From Clostridium sp. DSM 8431 (GTDB lineage: Bacteria > Bacillota > Clostridia > Clostridiales > Clostridiaceae): 36,566 nt of DNA. Shown here piece by piece: positions 34,499-36,566 of the stretch; the first letter of the stretch is position 1; the number at the start of each line of letters is the position of its first letter. The notes under the pieces are model-generated. The model did not search any database, was not told where the DNA came from, and saw only the letters and a list, made by a program, of their open reading frames with translations. Made by a program: the position numbers and the translations under genes. The stretch is from assembly GCF_900116755.1 (NCBI RefSeq), contig NZ_FPBY01000010.1, positions 1-36,566 on the forward strand. Direction: 5' to 3'.

Positions 34499-35278
34499 TT
34501 ACATAACCCCTTTTCTTATTCATAAAGTATATTCGCATTTATATTTTCGTATTTTGTTGCCATTACTTTACACTTTTTCTTTTATTTTTCTTTTTTATTC
34601 AAAACATATTGCTCTATACCAAAAAATATCAGACATATAGTTTTTCTACTTATTAATATTTTTTCAAGATTATTTTATTCAAAAGAAAAATACTTAATTC
34701 TAATACTAACAGAATTATACTTTGGCACTGCTACGATTCAGATTGGAATAATTATTTTACCTACATCTACACAAGAAAAATTATGTAGACATAGGTAAAA
34801 CAACTATGATTATTATACTTTGTATACTGTACTCATCTTCATATCATACTAATGTTATTACGCTTTTGCTACAAGCTTTACCATATCTATCTTATCCAAT
34901 ATGTATACTATTGCTTGTGCTTACCCTAGAATTATCTAGCTAAGATACCACCATGACTATTGCTTTAGGTTATTGGCTGCCACTCACCTTACATGTATTA
35001 ATTACCTTACACAAGTTATAACATTAGAAAGTACTTATGAATTAATACATAGCTTGTTTTCTGCATCAGCCAAGCTAACTTACTATTATATTTAGAGTTG
35101 CATAGTGCTTAACAACTAACCTTGCCCTAAAAAAGGGTATAGGAAATAAAGCCTTGCATTCTCCATTTTTTTGAATTACAATCTTAGTAGCTAAACTATT
35201 GTAACCTCTCTTGTAGAGTTGCAAAGATTTATAAAACTATATTTAGTTTTTAATAGTTACCATTGCCGTGGTATTTTT
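34499..35278. other. 780-base gap with dense RNA-like hairpins
   Basis: No open frame of note exists on either strand. Bases 34499-34730 are AT-rich leader DNA for the secreted protein gene. From about 34755 to about 35250 the base composition is less AT-rich than its surroundings and full of nested inverted repeats, described as a candidate RNA. Confidence 0.6.
34755..35235 (-). ncRNA. Large candidate structured RNA downstream of the recombinase
   Basis: Minus-strand stems in 5' to 3' order: AGCTTG/CAAGCT (35076-35051). ATGTATTAATT pairs with AATTAATACAT (35050-35040 with 35003-34993), enclosing CATAAGT/ACTTGTG (35039-35033 with 35016-35010). TATCTTA/TAAGATA (34947-34941 with 34894-34888) encloses two small hairpins, CTAGA/TCTAG and CAATA/TATTG. 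Last is a 17-bp hairpin (34800-34784 with 34771-34755). In the last hairpin two positions pair as U-G and G-U only on the minus strand; on the plus strand they would be C-A clashes. The inner 7-bp stem also uses U-G. This argues for selection on a minus-strand RNA. Its size recalls large ornate phage and clostridial RNAs, but no family is recognised. Confidence 0.55.
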
Positions 35279-36214
35279 TTATTTAAGCTTAATAAAGTTA
35301 CTATTAAACTCTTGTAGAATATTATAATTATCTACCTCTGCCTTAATATCAGATATCATCACATTTAAATAATTCTGTGTTATCTGTAATGAACTATGTC
35401 CAAGTATCTTTTGAAGTACAGCAACACTATTTCCACCTAGAACCCACTTCTTTGCAAAAGTATGTCTAAGCTTATGAATAGAAGTTGTTTCTACTCCTCT
35501 TTTACGATTGTAACTTGCAATAGCTTGTATAGTACTGCTCTTATTTAATGGCTTTCCATAACAATTACAAAACAGCCTATCTTCTAAATCACTATACTGA
35601 CGATACTTTAAATACTCTTTCAAAATGCTTAATATCTGTTTATTCAAAGGAATAATTAAAGACTTCCTATTCTTTGTATGTACTATATTAACTACTTCAT
35701 CATCAAAGTTAATATCTTTAACCCTTATGTTAATCAAGCTGCTAAGTCTTATTCCAGTAGATAAAAACATTGCCACCATAACATAATTTCTATACTCAAC
35801 AAAACTACACTTATTGATATTAGGTTTCTTCAAAAGCTTTTCTAATTCTTCATCTGTGTAAGTTGCTATTGGCTGTTTATCTACTTTAGGAAGTTTCATA
35901 ACAAGGGATCTGCAATATTCCTGCCTTATAAAGAAATTAATAATTGTCTTTAAATCTCTTGCATATGTAAATAAAGTCTGTGAACTAATATCTTTATTTT
36001 CTCCTACCTTAACAATAAAAGAATCAAAAACATTCTTATCAATATCAGCAATCTCCATATTCTCATCAATATACTTTATCAACTGAATATAGCTCTGCTC
36101 ATAATGTCTTATAGTTCCTTCCCTTAACCCTCTGGCCTTGCAATTGAATAAGTATTCTTGAAAACCTTCCTTAAATATTTTGCCTTTATCATTATTAATT
36201 TTTAGTCTCTTCAT
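35279..36214 (-). CDS. Tyrosine recombinase / phage-type integrase
   Basis: This 311-residue site-specific recombinase has an N-terminal SAM-like core-binding domain (about 10-110; YLFNCKARGLREGTIRHYEQSY). The catalytic domain has Arg in STGIRLSSLI, HKLRHTF (His-x-x-Arg), LGHSSLQ and the nucleophile Tyr in QITQNYLNV. AAAGGAGGTGATAG stands before the ATG. The length fits XerC/D-like and small integrases of mobile elements. No att site can be pointed to. Directly downstream lies the large structured RNA region, and upstream a terminator-like hairpin and an IS66 insertion. Confidence 0.9.
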   Translation of the reverse strand: MKRLKINNDKGKIFKEGFQEYLFNCKARGLREGTIRHYEQSYIQLIKYIDENMEIADIDKNVFDSFIVKVGENKDISSQTLFTYARDLKTIINFFIRQEYCRSLVMKLPKVDKQPIATYTDEELEKLLKKPNINKCSFVEYRNYVMVAMFLSTGIRLSSLINIRVKDINFDDEVVNIVHTKNRKSLIIPLNKQILSILKEYLKYRQYSDLEDRLFCNCYGKPLNKSSTIQAIASYNRKRGVETTSIHKLRHTFAKKWVLGGNSVAVLQKILGHSSLQITQNYLNVMISDIKAEVDNYNILQEFNSNFIKLK

Positions 36215-36235
36215 ACTATCACCTCCTTTTTAAGC

Positions 36236-36301
36236 ACAAAAAAAGACAGCTCCCATCATAATCAATAGATTTTACTCTATTTTCATATGATGAGAACTGT
36301 C
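36236..36301 (-). terminator. Terminator or attenuator upstream of the recombinase
   Basis: The arms 36245-36259 (GACAGCTCCCATCAT) and 36287-36301 pair over 15 positions. Two of these are U-G on the minus strand only, and they are followed there by TTTTTTTG. The hairpin lies only about 30 bases before the recombinase start, leaving no room for a promoter in between. It is either the end of a gene now displaced by IS66 or a leader attenuator. Confidence 0.65.
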
Positions 36302-36310
36302 CTTATATAA

Positions 36311-36566
36311 GTAAGCGTAAAGGATTTGGTATCTAGATATTAGAAGTGCCCTCTTGGTAAAATTTATAAAAATATAAATTTTATTCGGAGGGTACTTATG
36401 TATATAAAATTAGATAATGATACTTGGGAAAAATATATAGAAGAATATTTTTCTCTTGATAAGAAAATATCTATAAAACAATTCTGCAAGGAGCGTAATA
36501 TTAATCCTAGCCAATTCTTTTATCACAGAAAAAGAGTTAAAGCTAAAAATGCTCCAGTAGTTCTTC
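36311..36566 (+). mobile_element. IS66-family element, left end
   Basis: The sequence GTAAGCGTAAAGGATTTGG at 36311 matches the GTAAGCG ends typical of IS66. It is followed after about 85 bases by a TnpA-like gene. The element continues past the window edge, so its right end and target duplication cannot be seen. Confidence 0.7.
36398..36566 (+). CDS. IS66-type TnpA accessory protein, partial
   Basis: ATG 36398 follows CGGAGGG. The visible 56 residues start MYIKLDNDTWEKYIEEYF and contain a helix-turn-helix, SIKQFCKERNINPSQFFYHRKRV, typical of the small TnpA protein of IS66 elements. The gene is cut by the window end. Confidence 0.75.
   Translation, partial: MYIKLDNDTWEKYIEEYFSLDKKISIKQFCKERNINPSQFFYHRKRVKAKNAPVVL

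Noticed and set aside
33145-35235. Group I or group II intron, or an IStron, split by the two protein genes
   Set aside because: I looked for domain V-type, GUGYG-type and P7-type core sequences and found none that fit; the internal proteins are not transposases, maturases or homing enzymes. A covariance search could still overturn this.
1-36566. CRISPR arrays, tRNA or rRNA genes
   Set aside because: No regularly spaced direct repeats and no tRNA or rRNA sequence patterns were seen on either strand.

Overview
The window is AT-rich throughout, uses strong purine-rich ribosome binding sites of the GGAGG type, carries short U-tailed terminators, and its gene families are typical of low-GC Firmicutes. 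It most resembles a Clostridium sensu stricto chromosome. The species cannot be fixed from the sequence alone.

Layout. (1) 1-1230: the 3' end of an IS110-like transposase, then several very small membrane-protein genes, one of them a decayed tandem copy. (2) 1234-8682: a double-length DUF445 membrane protein, a methyl-accepting chemotaxis protein broken by one stop codon, and a small membrane protein split by an apparent one-base frameshift. (3) 8814-10058: a YkvI-type transporter with a Fur-like box over its promoter region. (4) 10370-26220: a single minus-strand biosynthetic operon of about 16 kb. (5) 26535-32553: ordinary small membrane genes, a GT-C glycosyltransferase, a cupin gene with a probable frameshift, an aldo/keto reductase, and a truncated HD-domain gene. 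(6) 32608-36566: an island bounded by a deleted IS3-type element and an incoming IS66 element. It holds a tyrosine recombinase, a secreted protein, an unknown protein, and two long non-coding stretches rich in minus-strand RNA hairpins.

The centre of interest is region 4. Read 5' to 3' on the minus strand it encodes a radical SAM/SPASM peptide maturase, an M50 zinc metalloprotease with an N-terminal PqqD/winged-helix-like domain, and an FtsX-type permease with its ATPase. It continues with a BtrH-like acyltransferase, an acyl carrier protein, a ketosynthase, a FabZ-like dehydratase, a catalytically dead ketosynthase resembling a chain-length factor, a FabG ketoreductase, an A-T-C nonribosomal peptide synthetase, two hot-dog proteins and a flavodoxin-like reductase. 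Two nearly identical precursor-like peptides of 36 and 35 residues, ending in GFGC(D/N)C, close the operon. Overlapping stops and starts tie most of these genes together. I infer a hybrid pathway in which a type II polyketide or polyene acyl chain, extended by one NRPS unit, is combined with a ribosomally made, radical-SAM-modified Cys-X-Cys peptide and exported. I do not know of a characterised system with this exact gene set. The link between the acyl and peptide halves is inference from operon structure.

The second point of interest is region 6. The two non-coding stretches fold as minus-strand RNAs: several stems pair through G-U wobbles only on that strand, and one stretch contains two GNRA tetraloop hairpins. 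No RNA family is recognised.

A third pattern is gene decay or sequence error. At least three small genes could each be restored by adding one base to a short homopolymer. The chemoreceptor has a clean nonsense codon, and a tandem paralog has an in-frame stop.
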